Below, in pieces: positions 1-9,921 of a stretch of 64,000 nt of DNA. Position 1 is the first letter of the stretch; each line of letters opens with the position of its first letter. Origin of the DNA: Alitta virens (lineage: Eukaryota > Annelida > Polychaeta > Phyllodocida > Nereididae); NCBI GenBank assembly GCA_932294295.1, contig OW028580.1:14201102-14265101 (forward strand), in the 5' to 3' direction. The translations under genes and the position numbers were made by a program. The notes below the pieces were generated by a model that searched no databases, was not told the origin of the DNA, and was given only the letters and a program-made list of their open reading frames with translations.

Positions 1-47
1 TTGTACATGCTGATCTATGTTTCAACTCCACAACTTAAATTTTTCAG

Positions 48-446
48 TGCATGGCTTCACAGGTGCAGTAAAGTACCTAATAGAACATGGTGTCAACCCA
101 ATTCATGCCAATGTGTTCTGTCAAGACCCTCTTGAGAACAGGTTTGGAAGACATCGTGGTCTTGGGGTTCGCAGTAGGAATCCCTCCCTGAAGGAGTTTG
201 GGTTAGTATGTGCCATAAAGATATTTTGCAATTTAATTTATTTTTGCTATTATGAGCATGATGTCTTTTCCATGAGCACATTGGATGGTCAACTCTTTAC
301 ATTTTACTTGTAGGCACCAGGAAACAAAACTGCATATGCAGAGATCCCTGGCATTTACATTTTCAGCAAAGGGCAACATTGCAGCTGAAACAAAGCAGCC
401 AATTGAAGTTGACAATGAGCCACTCCCTAAAATCAGACGGCACTAA
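48..446 (+). CDS. P-element/THAP9-like transposase, C-terminal exons (5' part outside the window)
   Basis: Two exons join in frame. The first (48-201) follows a TTTTTCAG acceptor and ends at GG|GTTAGT. The second (314-446) follows TTGTAG and ends at TAA. The first encodes a QDPLENRFGRHRGLG block followed by NPSLKEFG, which is the QDPLEN-FGRQR signature near the end of P-element-type/THAP9-related transposases. The second ends in DNEPLPKIRRH, matching the acidic-then-basic tail common in these proteins. No stop interrupts either exon. The catalytic core and any THAP domain would lie before base 1. It could be a mobile copy or a domesticated gene; the window cannot tell. Confidence 0.6.
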
Positions 447-1303
447 CTTCTAGGTTTCAGCTACTGTTCAGACTGATTTCACCAAGCTGGTGTTCACTCT
501 GAAATGGAGACATTTTTATTACTATGTTATTCAGCTTCTTAAACATAAGTGACACAACAGTGTTCATTTTTGGCTTGGAAAATAGAACAGCAGGCGACTC
601 TGGGATAAAATGTTTAATATGTCAATTATAAGCATGTTAAGGTATACAGTATGGATGGATTTAGTATATGCATTGACAATAGGTAACAATACACATGAAT
701 TATATTGTGAATGACCTAGGTATAACAATAATCCGAATACAGGTAAGGGTAATATATATGCACAATAGAACATGAAGATGAATTACGTAAATAGTACTAG
801 TGTTTGACTGTGTTAATGCACACAATATAACATGAATATTAAAATAAGTAATACTAGCAAATGTTTGACTAGCTATAAGAAGTGAAGCATAAACGTGGTA
901 AGCTAAGACAGTATGGACAATACAGAGTCACAATGTAGAGTTACAATACAGTCACAATACAGAGTCTTCATAATTAAATCATTTTGGGTCCAAAGTCCCA
1001 CAGCAACATGACAGGCATGTTGATGGATCCCAAAATCTTGTTTTATTGCATTAGCAACACCATTACTGGCATTAGTTCATATTACTGGATTTACCTAACA
1101 ATAATAATTTTTTACATTTCATGTTTAATACTGATATGAGTGTTATTACAGGTACTTTAACCAGAAGTACCAGGTACTCCGCAAGCAACATTCATTGTGA
1201 ACCATTTAGACATTAAGTAACTAGTGCAAAACAAAACTGTTTTCTATAGCAATATAGCAACTGTAATTAAGATTCATTACTCCAGAATATATGTATATAT
1301 GTT
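447..1303. other. AT-rich noncoding stretch
   Basis: No exon with usable splice sites, repeat or RNA gene was recognised here. It probably includes the 3' flank of the transposase gene. Confidence 0.4.
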
Positions 1304-1317
1304 ACGAATACATGTGG

Positions 1318-1497
1318 AGGGCGGAGGCCTAGCTCAGAGGTAGCGCTCTGGGCTTCCAACCGCTGGGTCCCGGGTTCGATTCCCGGTCGAGCCTAAGTTG
1401 GATGGCTGTTTCATCCTTCGTCTCATTGCCATGGTCTCTGCCTGTCCTAATTAGCCCAATTGGTGCAGAAATACAGTACGTAAAGCCCTAATCACCC
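1318..1497 (+). mobile_element. SINE-A copy 1, full length
   Basis: The head is tRNA-like: A-box TAGCTCAGAGG, CTTCCAA at the anticodon-loop position (TCC, glycine-like) and B-box GGTTCGATTCC. A unique body and the tail TTAGCCCAATTGGTGCAG follow, ending in an A/C-rich stretch. A perfect 14-bp target-site duplication, ACGAATACATGTGG, lies at 1304-1317 and 1498-1511. The anticodon stem does not pair fully, so this is a SINE and not a working tRNA gene. Confidence 0.92.
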
Positions 1498-1687
1498 ACG
1501 AATACATGTGGTTACCTTGAAAAGTAAAAAATGTTCATTCACTGATAACTTGACATTTGCTACAATGTGTGAAAGTGAAATAAAGAATATTCGAAGATAA
1601 AAAATTGGCTGATGATGACTTTACAAAAATACCTTTTTTGTTACAAAATAAAAAAGGAAGACTTTTTCAATTGCTATTTTTCTGACC

Positions 1688-1760
1688 ATGGTAGCGGGAG
1701 GATCGGCTGACTATAGTTGGCTGAATAATACAGTTAGTTTCATTAAAAATGGCCTGTCAA
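1688..1760 (+). pseudogene. Inverted fragment of the transposase-like exon at 2460-2874
   Basis: The plus strand carries GGATCGGCTGACTATAG and then TTGG, encoding GGSADYSW. The minus strand near 2535-2575 encodes the same peptide, with one mismatch at the DNA level. It looks like an inverted, truncated second copy of that exon. Confidence 0.4.
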
Positions 1761-2026
1761 ATTTAACCTGGAAAGCTAACTTCTGCTATATGATTCAACC
1801 TGCCACTGAACAGACCCAAAAGTATACACAGCATCTGGTACATAAGTCGCGAGTTGCAAATTTGCCATTTCTTGTTGAACAGATGTATGTACATACTCAT
1901 GATATCTTACATAAATTTCTTACATTTACCAAGGTTATTATTTTTCAGTGGTGGTAGGTGTAATACATTATAAATTGTAAGAGTAAAAAGCAGCAAACTA
2001 TTTGTCTGCATTACATAGTATTGGGA

Positions 2027-2214
2027 GGGCGGGGGCCTAGCTCAGAGGTAGCGCTCTGGGCTTCCAACCGCTGGGTCCCGGGTTCGATTCCCGGTCGAGC
2101 CTAAGTTGGATGGCTGTTTCATCCTTCGTCTCATTGCCATGGTCTCTGCCTGTCCTAATTAGCCCAACTGGTGCAGAAATACAGGACGTAAAGCCCTAAT
2201 CACCCACCCCACCC
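2027..2214 (+). mobile_element. SINE-A copy 2, full length
   Basis: Same tRNA-like head, body and tail as at 1318-1497. A 14-bp target-site duplication, ACATAGTATTGGGA, lies at 2013-2026 and 2215-2228. The 3' end is CACCCACCCCACCC. Confidence 0.92.
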
Positions 2215-2459
2215 ACATAGTATTGGGAAGGCAAAAGCTGACAAATGTGAAAGTAGATATATAGAGCCAGGAATAGATAGATTGGTACAGCAGTCAAGTG
2301 TCGACCATATCTTATAGAACTAACTGTATTACGATGAATCACGCAAAGCTGTAATTACAATGAATCGCGCAAAGCCTTGTTTTTGACAATTTTCACTTGC
2401 CTTACTTGTTGGTCACGAATGCATCTTGTAATATCAAGAACAGGTTTTGAGCAAAATAT

Positions 2460-4953
2460 TTACTCCATTACAGTGACATGCTGCACAAATTTCTCGTGGG
2501 GCAAAGTGAGACCACCACGATTAATAATAGAGATCCAACTATAGTCAGCAGATCCTCCAACCAACTCACTCTCCTCACAAGACAACTGACTAACAATGTC
2601 AGGATAGGAATTCCTTAATTTAAAAAGCAAGTACCCAGCAATATAAGTCACAACCGCATGTTCATCTCCTGTGAGACCTGCTGGAGTGTCAATGGATAGC
2701 CCCCTTTTCTGAGCCCGTCTAAGTGCAGTCATCGTAGTTGGCGGCTGTCAAATAGCTGAGAAGAACTGCACCAAGCTGTTAGATACTTGTGAAAATTTGC
2801 CCACATCAAAGTTTCTCTGTTCATTGTTTTGCAGCAATCACTGATCCATGAAAGTTCCTTTGTGAGGTCTTCCACTGTAAAATTATACAGTATAGCTTGG
2901 ATAAATCAGTTTATCCAAGAGTATAGTTATCCATTTTTATTCAATATGCTTCTATTTATTATATTAATACATTTTATTCTTACTACCTATTTTGCACTTT
3001 TACATATTGTATAATTATTGAGTGCCGTCTCAATAAACATCAATCTATCTTTCAAATTGATAATGAAATTTAAAAATTATGACTTTAGCAACATAATTTA
3101 CTTACTGGAAACAGTCTTCAAAGCATCCTTCAGTGTTGTAACTTCAACAAGAGGATTCTGAAACAACTCTGATACCACTCTTCCCAATAAATCGGGGTTG
3201 ACGAGTAACTGACTCTCCTGCAAAAAAACAAATATGTCATATGAAACAATAACAAGAAATACATGTAGAGTCACACACTTTTCAAGTATTTGGTTCATGC
3301 GGGTTAATTAGTACTTAGCCTAAACCCAAACCAATTGGACTCAGCAGTGATCTGTCGTAAAGTGTTTCGGAACTATAAGCATTAACTTTAAATACAATGT
3401 AAACACAACTGAGGTTCAGATTGCACAACAAAGTCCAATGAAGGATTTGATTCTGCTTCAAAATTAACCTCCTGAAAAAAAAAACATTACATTAATATTC
3501 ATATCAAATTATAAACATGGTTAGAATTACATCTCATTAATTGCCATACATTTTTAACTAAATTTTCTCAAAAGAACACTTTTTGAAAAACATTAACGTT
3601 ACATTCATATGATAATAAGTTAATTGATTATATAAATATTGAACTCTTCATAGCTCTTTTTTTTCAGTCATATATATTTTTGCTTTCTTTCTTAAACTTT
3701 TAATATATAATTATACAGTGTCATGTAAATAATTATGCATATTGTATGCTTAATATACATGCATACATAGAAAAGATAATTTATAGGATCCAGTGTGTCA
3801 TTCCCGCCCTATTAATATTATAAGGAGTAGAGTCAAAACGGCCAACGACCATAAAGGCCACTCCCCATAATGGCCAATCGACCAAAACGGCCAATTACCA
3901 GGACGGCAAACTCAATATATCTTTTAATTATTCATATATATATATATTGTGTTGAGTTGTAGTTTGCAATTTAGCTTATTTTTCCTTATTATTACATGCT
4001 TTCTTGGTTTTATGTTGCAATATATAATTTATGGAAAGTAACATAACAAACACACACCAATTTTTCTATGTAAAGTATTTACAATAGCCCCGAAGTTACA
4101 CATATATCAAGTACGCCGCATTCCCTTATCAGCTGCTTATTTGTGCCACATCAATCAAACTTAAGATCTGCCTCCTACAGTGACATAAACTTATTATTGT
4201 CTATAGAGTACCAAATGAAGTATTATGTTCTGTATGATCAAGCATGAATTGAAACTTTGAATTTCAACTGATTCCTGTTTATTATGCATATTAGCTCATA
4301 TTAAAGAGGAAGATTGTCTATAATTTGTTTTGATCATGGATGGAACATGTGATAACAATTTTAATTCCAGTTGGATTATTTTCAGTCACATTTATATGGG
4401 GAATACTTTTAGGTAGGTGGGAATATGACATTTATTTTCATTTGATAAACGGGCTAGATGTATATAGTATACAGGTTTTAGAAGAAGATAGATGAATGAA
4501 AAACATATATCCTACAAATAAAGCTGCAAATAGTACAATTGGCCGTTTTAGTAGGTGGCCTTTTTATCCTTTGGCCGTCTTGGTATGGTGGCCGTTTTTG
4601 CGATTGGCCGTCCCGCTACTTGCACAGTTGCACCAACGATTCAGTTCTATGCTGAATTGCAATTATATCACTAGACACTTACTGATATTTACTGCAGTCA
4701 ATTTACACTGTATTACAGGCCTTTATTAAGGCTTTAATTGATCATTCACTGCTTGATTTGGCACCATCAGCTCACTACGCCAGGAGGTGACGGACGCTGA
4801 CTTGAACTTTAATCCGTTTTAATCAATCATTATCTCATTAAAACTTTCAAGACATATAGAGTGGAGTTTTAAAACACTTACTGATAACACAGCAGACAAT
4901 TCTAACAGAAGTGTAGATGTCGAACCTTCGCTCCAAGCACCAGCGCTTGCCAT
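2460..4953 (-). CDS. Unrecognised multi-exon gene, probably transposon-related, with one frameshift
   Basis: Exon 1 is 4953-4882 (ATG to a GTAAGTG donor) and encodes MASAGAWSEGSTSTLLLELS and 4 more residues. Exon 3217-3106 (TTTGCAG acceptor, GTAAGTAA donor) encodes ESQLLVNPDLLGRVVSELF onwards. Exon 2874-2460 follows a TTTTACAG acceptor. Phases match: 0/0 between the first two, then A|TG. The last exon reads MEDLTKELSWISDCC, then slips one base near 2735 and continues as GDEHAVVTYIAGYLLFKL and RGGLTLPHEKF. That end resembles the C-terminus of uncharacterised transposon-derived proteins in marine invertebrates. A further possible exon at 3471-3412 (EVNFEAESNPSLDFVVQSEP) has a good acceptor but no strong donor. 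No catalytic motif was found, so no function is given. Decayed transposase and host gene with a sequence error are both possible. Confidence 0.45.
2900..3050 (+). mobile_element. Candidate LINE 3'-end relic
   Basis: An AT-rich run ends in TATTGAGTGCCGTCTCAATA and then AACATCAATCTATC. This T-rich end with an AATAAA-like signal and a simple-repeat tail is typical of non-LTR 3' ends. It lies in the intron of the minus-strand gene. Evidence is compositional only. Confidence 0.3.
3826..4622. mobile_element. Foldback/MITE-like element with repeated AACGGCCA modules in both inverted ends
   Basis: The left end (3826-3905) contains AAAACGGCCAACGACC, AAAGGCCACTCC, ATGGCCAATCG and AAAACGGCCAATTA. The right end (4538-4622) carries the reverse complement of the same modules. 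The roughly 630-bp interior has no coding potential. Ends built from several short direct repeats suggest a foldback element. No target-site duplication was found. Confidence 0.6.
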
Positions 4954-5640
4954 GCTTGTGTGTTGTTGACAAACCGCCGACAAACGACGTTTTTTGTCAC
5001 TCCCGCTGGAGCGCTGCTGTGCGGATCAACATATTTCATTCGATAGCGCAAGCGCGTATTCCTGGGTTTTATCTCTGATATAATATTAACATTCCAATAA
5101 CTGGTATTGGCATGATTAATGCAACAGTTTCGTATTCCTTTATGTTCAACAATACCCCATTAACGTGTTTGAAGAAGGGTAGATGATAATTTCTACAAAG
5201 TTCCAGGATCAAAAGGTGTACTTAAAAGTTGTTTTCTGTATATGGGATTCTGGTCCAATTTGTCGTCCATTGCCTTTAGCTCTTCCATCGTTGACAACTT
5301 TTCCACAGTTAACCCTAACCCTGACGACCAGCCAATGTCTGTAGCAGACTAAGCTGCTCTTTTTGCATGGCTTCTAACTGGTGAAATTTTCGAAATACAT
5401 AACCTCTGAAAGCTTTGAAAGAAACTAATTGGAAGCCATGAATTAAACAACCAAAGGATGATACCAGAAGACAATAATTTCATATCTGGTTTGTGATTTG
5501 TAATTACAATTGTTACTTTTTAGTCTGGTCAAATGCATCATTGATTTTTATTTGGTCTATGCTTGGGCAAGTCAATAATGTATTAATTAAAAAAAGTTTA
5601 TTTTTGGACATATTGATTACAAAATCTTTACATACTGAAT
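4954..5640. other. Putative promoter flank of the minus-strand gene, and noncoding DNA
   Basis: The first 90 bases upstream of the ATG at 4953 (4960-5050) are less AT-rich, with CGCCGAC, GCTGGAGCGCTGC and GCGCAAGCGCG, as expected of an invertebrate promoter. No TATA box was seen. The rest is featureless. Confidence 0.3.
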
Positions 5641-5649
5641 ACAAAATCT

Positions 5650-5968
5650 TTACATATCAGTCTCATTGCTGGATGGAGGTTCTGCCTTTGATTTATTTGG
5701 ATCAAGATCTGTCACAGCTGGAGTAAATAACATAATAGAATAACAGCTGCAATATAGATATATTTTATGTAAGTATATATTTAAAACAACAATTGCCTGT
5801 TAAAAACGTTCTTTTAAGTGTATCAAATACCTGTATCGGTGCGAGACCCAATCCTCTTTTCTGTGTCTTGATTTTTGCTTTCCGCATGGTTAACTTGCCT
5901 TGAAGGCTTAACATTTTTATCAACAGTGTCTCTAAGATCCAGAGAAAGTAAAATGAACACAAGAAAAC
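5650..5968 (-). CDS. C-terminal two exons of an unrecognised gene
   Basis: Exon 5968-5831 (TATTTACAG acceptor, CAG|GTATTTG donor) encodes FLVFILLSLDLRDTVDKNV, a hydrophobic start followed by a charged linker ending EKRIGSRTDT. Exon 5717-5650 (TTTACTCCAG acceptor) continues in phase, G|CT, as AVTDLDPNKSKAEPPSSNET, then DM and TAA. Phase match and clean splice sites support a real gene. The hydrophobic run could be a membrane segment followed by a short hydrophilic tail. Upstream exons were not identified. No family was recognised. Confidence 0.45.
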
Positions 5969-6074
5969 CTGTAAATATATTGCAGTAGGATCCTTGTGTG
6001 ATACAAAGAAGAGAAAAAAAAAAAAACATCAAGATATGTCTATAATTTCTAATGTCTAGTCTCAATGCTGATGG

Positions 6075-6430
6075 GTCTGAAGCTTAGTCAGCTTATATGA
6101 CCAGCTGCCAGAGGCAGAGGTAATGATGAGATGATAAGGCTTGTAGAGCGCACCATGTTACACATTTACCCCGGGCGGGGGCCTAGCTCAGAGGTAGCGC
6201 TCTGGGCTTCCAACCGCTGGGTCCTGGGTTCGATTCCCAGTCGAGCCCAAGTTGGATGGCTGTTTCCTCCTTCGTCTCATTGCCATGGTCTCTGCCTGTC
6301 CTAATTAGCCCAACTGGTGCAGAAATACAGGACGTAAAGCCCTAAATCCACCCACCCACACATTTACCCCATGGGTGGGGTATTTTAATTGCCTCAACAT
6401 AGACACCAAGTACAAGGTACACCCGTTTCT
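6075..6430 (-). mobile_element. SINE-B copy, split by SINE-A
   Basis: The sequence 6075-6159 and 6371-6430, read on the minus strand, matches the repeat at 52650-52870, including CATGGGTGGGGT, TGCCTC and CATAGACACC in the same order. The SINE-A insertion at 6173-6357 sits between the halves, so SINE-B is the older insertion. Confidence 0.7.
6173..6357 (+). mobile_element. SINE-A copy 3, nested in SINE-B
   Basis: Complete tRNA-like head, body and tail. A 13-bp target-site duplication, ACACATTTACCCC, lies at 6160-6172 and 6358-6370. Removing the SINE restores SINE-B. Confidence 0.92.
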
Positions 6431-6449
6431 ACTTTGCCAAAATTTTAAA

Positions 6450-6608
6450 TACAATTATTTATTCTAACAAATTGAAATCTGTTAGTCAACAGTGGTCAAG
6501 TAGCTACTGAACCTTTTGTATGTGTGTCCTTTTATACCATAATGATATACTTTACTCATTAGTATTTGATGATCAACTGTGTCAAATGCCTTTTTTATGT
6601 CTAGATAT
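6450..6608 (-). pseudogene. Reverse transcriptase fragment, CR1/L2-like LINE
   Basis: Read on the minus strand, this encodes DIKKAFDTVDHQILMSKV, then YHYGIKG and FSSYLT, and then stops. KAFDTVDH is the reverse transcriptase motif A context of CR1/L2/Rex-type LINEs and includes the first catalytic aspartate. It is an isolated remnant with no flanking duplications. Confidence 0.6.
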
Positions 6609-7267
6609 ATAACAACTTGATAACCTTGGGATCTTAGATGTTCTTATTAAGTATTTCCATCTTCACGAATACAAAGACATTGTATTCTGCTGGATTCCTG
6701 GACACGCTGGCATTGAAGGTAATGAAAAAGCAGACCTGGCAGCAAAATGGCTCTTACAAAAGAGATAACTGTTTTCACTATTCCATACACTGATTTTAAA
6801 ATGACTATAAAATCTTTTATCATGTCTTGCTGGCAAAGACAATGGAATGAATGTAGTAACAACAAGTTACATTCAATTTTACCTTGCATTCAAAATAAAA
6901 TACTTAGTGGTTCAATACTCGCAAAGATCAAGGAATATATCACAGATGCCTCATAGGACATTCAAGACTTACACATTTACACCTTTTAGTCAATGACCGG
7001 CACCGGTATGCCAGAGTTGTTGGTGCCCCCTTACAATCAAACATTTTATTAGATTGCATCCAATTACAACGCATTAGAAGACCTTTGTTTCAAGCTACTA
7101 CCTTACATCTCTTTACCAGATATCCAACGCAGACAATTACTGATTTTTTACATGCTTCTGGTTTCTACTACCAAATATAGATAATCAATCTTAACCTAGA
7201 GAGCCTCTACATAGCCCACTCAGGTGCTGATGAGGCATTAAACAATAACACACACACACACACACAC
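6609..7267 (+). mobile_element. RNase H-bearing LINE, 5'-truncated copy 1
   Basis: The copy starts inside the RNase H domain (FCWIPGHAGIEGNEKAD, with the last catalytic aspartate), then carries the linker, a degraded zinc-knuckle region and the 3' UTR ending GGCATTAAACAATAACACAC plus (CA)n. Frames are broken by small indels, so no protein is made. The same element recurs at 12381-14905, 26523-27875 and 35275-36729. The order reverse transcriptase, RNase H, CCHC knuckle points to the I/Jockey-type group of non-LTR elements. Confidence 0.8.
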
Positions 7268-7407
7268 ACCAGATATCCAACGCAGACCATTATTGATTTT
7301 TTACATGCTTCTGGTTTCTACTACCAAATATAGATAATCTTAACCTAGAGAGCCTCTGCATAGCCCACTCAGGTGCTGATGAGGCGTTAAACAATAACAC
7401 ACACACA
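7268..7407 (+). mobile_element. LINE 3'-tail fragment, copy 2
   Basis: A second LINE 3' tail starts at CCAGATATCCAACGCAG, directly after the (CA)n end of the copy before it, and ends in ACACACACA. It is a severely 5'-truncated insertion into the first copy's microsatellite tail. Confidence 0.75.
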
Positions 7408-8453
7408 TCATTGAAAAAGAGGCTGTTTTGGCTGGAATGAGAGGTGAAACTCCGTTCACTGTCTGAGTTTCACCCGACCATGTGTTGTTCACCTTATGGA
7501 AGTAGGTCCTGCCTGCAGCACTGGTGACCTGTGCATTCTAGAAGTACATACCACCCATATGAGCATTATAGAGACCTATTTCTTGACATTTATGTGTTTA
7601 ATTAATCTTTTACAGCTGTGTGACTTTTTTTATTCTTCTGAAATATGCTTCTTGGGTATGTTTTGACCACAAATGGCATTTATATGTTAAAATGGAGCAA
7701 AATAGAGTTCAGATTTAGAATTCTTGAGCACCCCCTCAAATTGATTTAGTATGTCCTTGTCTAGATCTGTGCCAAATTTCATTCTTGTAGACAAATCTGC
7801 GCAATCCTTTCCCTAAGGGCCTGGACTAAAAATGGTCAGCCAGCACTCTGGCTCTCATGAGGACCATGATGCAATAATAAAGGGATTTCTGGTTCATTAC
7901 CTGATTAAGATCAAGCCGACAATCTGGCATACTTGAGAAAACGTCAGTCAAAAATATTTATGATAATTAAATCTGTATATGATTATAAAAACATATACAT
8001 TATAAAACCATTAAAATATTGTAAATATTAAATACAATACCTAAAAACCCTATCATGTCATTGAGATCATGTATTGGATACAATACTGTCCTATTAATTC
8101 CGTTATTTCTACACCAACTCTCACAATGTCTAACATATTCATGATCACCATACTAAAGCTCAATAGATGTTATATAACTCCAATCAAACTAATAAAACTT
8201 ATAAAAAAATGAATCTTTGTGGTAATACCTTTTCTTTGCAATACTACACCTATATTCAAATAACACTGTGATAAGAATGTCAAGCACTGTGCCAGTTAAC
8301 CTAAATTAAACAGAAACAACAAACCTATCAGTTTCTGTCTTTAGTGTCGGATAACTAGTTGATTTTACAGTGTACGTCATAACTCACTTTTCTCTATAAA
8401 AGTTCGATACTGGCCATCAGATGGCAGTCAACCTTAAAAAAAGGAAAAGGCCA
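7408..8453. other. Noncoding stretch
   Basis: No gene recognised. A TATAAAAG stands at about 8396 on the plus strand with no coding exon after it. The rest is AT-rich unique DNA. Confidence 0.35.
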
Positions 8454-8604
8454 ACGCAGACAAATAATGATTTTTTACATGCTTCTGGTTTCTATCACCA
8501 AATATAGAAAAATAATCTTAACCTAGAGAGCCTCTACATAGCCCACTCAGGTGCTGATGAGGCGTTAAACAATAACATGCACACACACACACACACCACA
8601 CTGC
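8454..8604 (+). mobile_element. LINE 3'-tail fragment, copy 3
   Basis: Starts GGCCAACGCAGACAAATAAT, contains the conserved AGAGAGCCTCTACATAGCCC block, and ends with a (CA)n run. About 150 bp of 3' UTR only. Confidence 0.75.
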
Positions 8605-9541
8605 TTAAGTTGTCAAATGCCTTTACAGACTACTGTTAACCACTCTAATCTCTACATAGTTGCTGATGGGGAGTTAAACATATGTACACATGCAGACATT
8701 GTTTTGTATGGTTGCCTTGACATGCATTTAGTACAACACAAATAGTTTTAAGGATGTATGGCTTTTGTTGTCTTTTCAAATTTATTCTCTCATTGATTGT
8801 ATTCTAAAATAAACGGATTTGCTAGTTTATGTATGCTTTTAGTAGTTTGCTTCATTTTCAGTCAATACAACAGCTGCTTTTGAATTTTTGGTAGTTTTAC
8901 TGTTCATTTTCTATTTTAAATTCAATGACAGGAGAAAATAATTCACTTCTTAACTGATTTCAATATAACTTTCTGGATGTAGCAAAGATAGAATGTTCTC
9001 TTGGGAGCCATGTTTGTTATGGAAAAAGTGCTGAAACTACACAAATATTTTCTGTTATGTAAACTACTTATAACACTTCATAACATCATATTTTGCTTAG
9101 GGTGACGAAAATACTAGATATCGATTTATAGATATACATTTTATTGTATTAAAAGTCACACCAACACTAACAACCACTTTTATAGCATAGTCACCTCTTG
9201 TAAACGGTCACTTTGACTCTCTCAGACTTTTGTGTTACTTATAAATAGTATGCCAAAGAACCTGGTATAAAGTTCCCCATTACACACTGAAATGTTTACC
9301 TGAATTTTAAATCGCAATGGGTCACGGTTTACACTTTTTCTTTGGGGTAGAATCAAGGCAGTGCTCAATGCACAAAAAACAAGCCACACTCGTCCTGCAT
9401 GACATTCGTTTTGTTGCTTCAAAGCTAGCTAAGATATGGACTCCCTTATTCGTAAGTACAGACTTATGATGTTCCTTTCTACACCTAGTATTCTCCTGTA
9501 CACTTGTTAGTGATACTTATATGTCAATACCATAGTAAGAC

Positions 9542-9639
9542 GTCTCATTGCCATAGTCCCTGCCTGCTGCCTGTCCTAATTAGCCCAACTGGTGCAGAAA
9601 TACAGGAAGTAAAGCCCTAATCACACACACACACACACA
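9542..9639 (+). mobile_element. SINE-A, 5'-truncated, with a matching empty site
   Basis: Only the SINE-A tail is present, from GTCTCATTGCC to a (CA)n end; the tRNA-like head is missing. A 10-bp target-site duplication, ATAGTAAGAC, flanks it at 9532-9541 and 9640-9649. The duplicated locus at 28381-28390 has a single ATAGTAAGAC and no SINE, so the insertion is younger than the segmental duplication. Confidence 0.9.
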
Positions 9640-9921
9640 ATAGTAAGACTAGATGACCTTGAAGATCATTAAATTCAACTACCCTATCCCCTACACTTAC
9701 GGGAGAAGGTTCGTCCCCTGCCTTGAAGAAGCAATACAAGGATTACATTGTATATTGAAAAGTATTCAAGGCAAAGCTCTCATCACTTGTGTTTTAAAAA
9801 AATCTATTTTGAATATTTAGTAATACATAGATATTCAACCAGCTGTGGCAAGTTACTTGAGTGTTTTAATGATGTTGCACTGGATTTAACGACATTCTGT
9901 CACTTAAAAGACATTGCCTCA

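Noticed and set aside
3412..3471. Definite exon EVNFEAESNPSLDFVVQSEP
   Set aside because: It has a good acceptor, but the only donors are weak and the first and third exons already join in phase; kept as a possible alternative exon.
5308..5325. Telomere-like TTAACCCTAACCCTGA
   Set aside because: Fewer than three units; not an interstitial telomere array.
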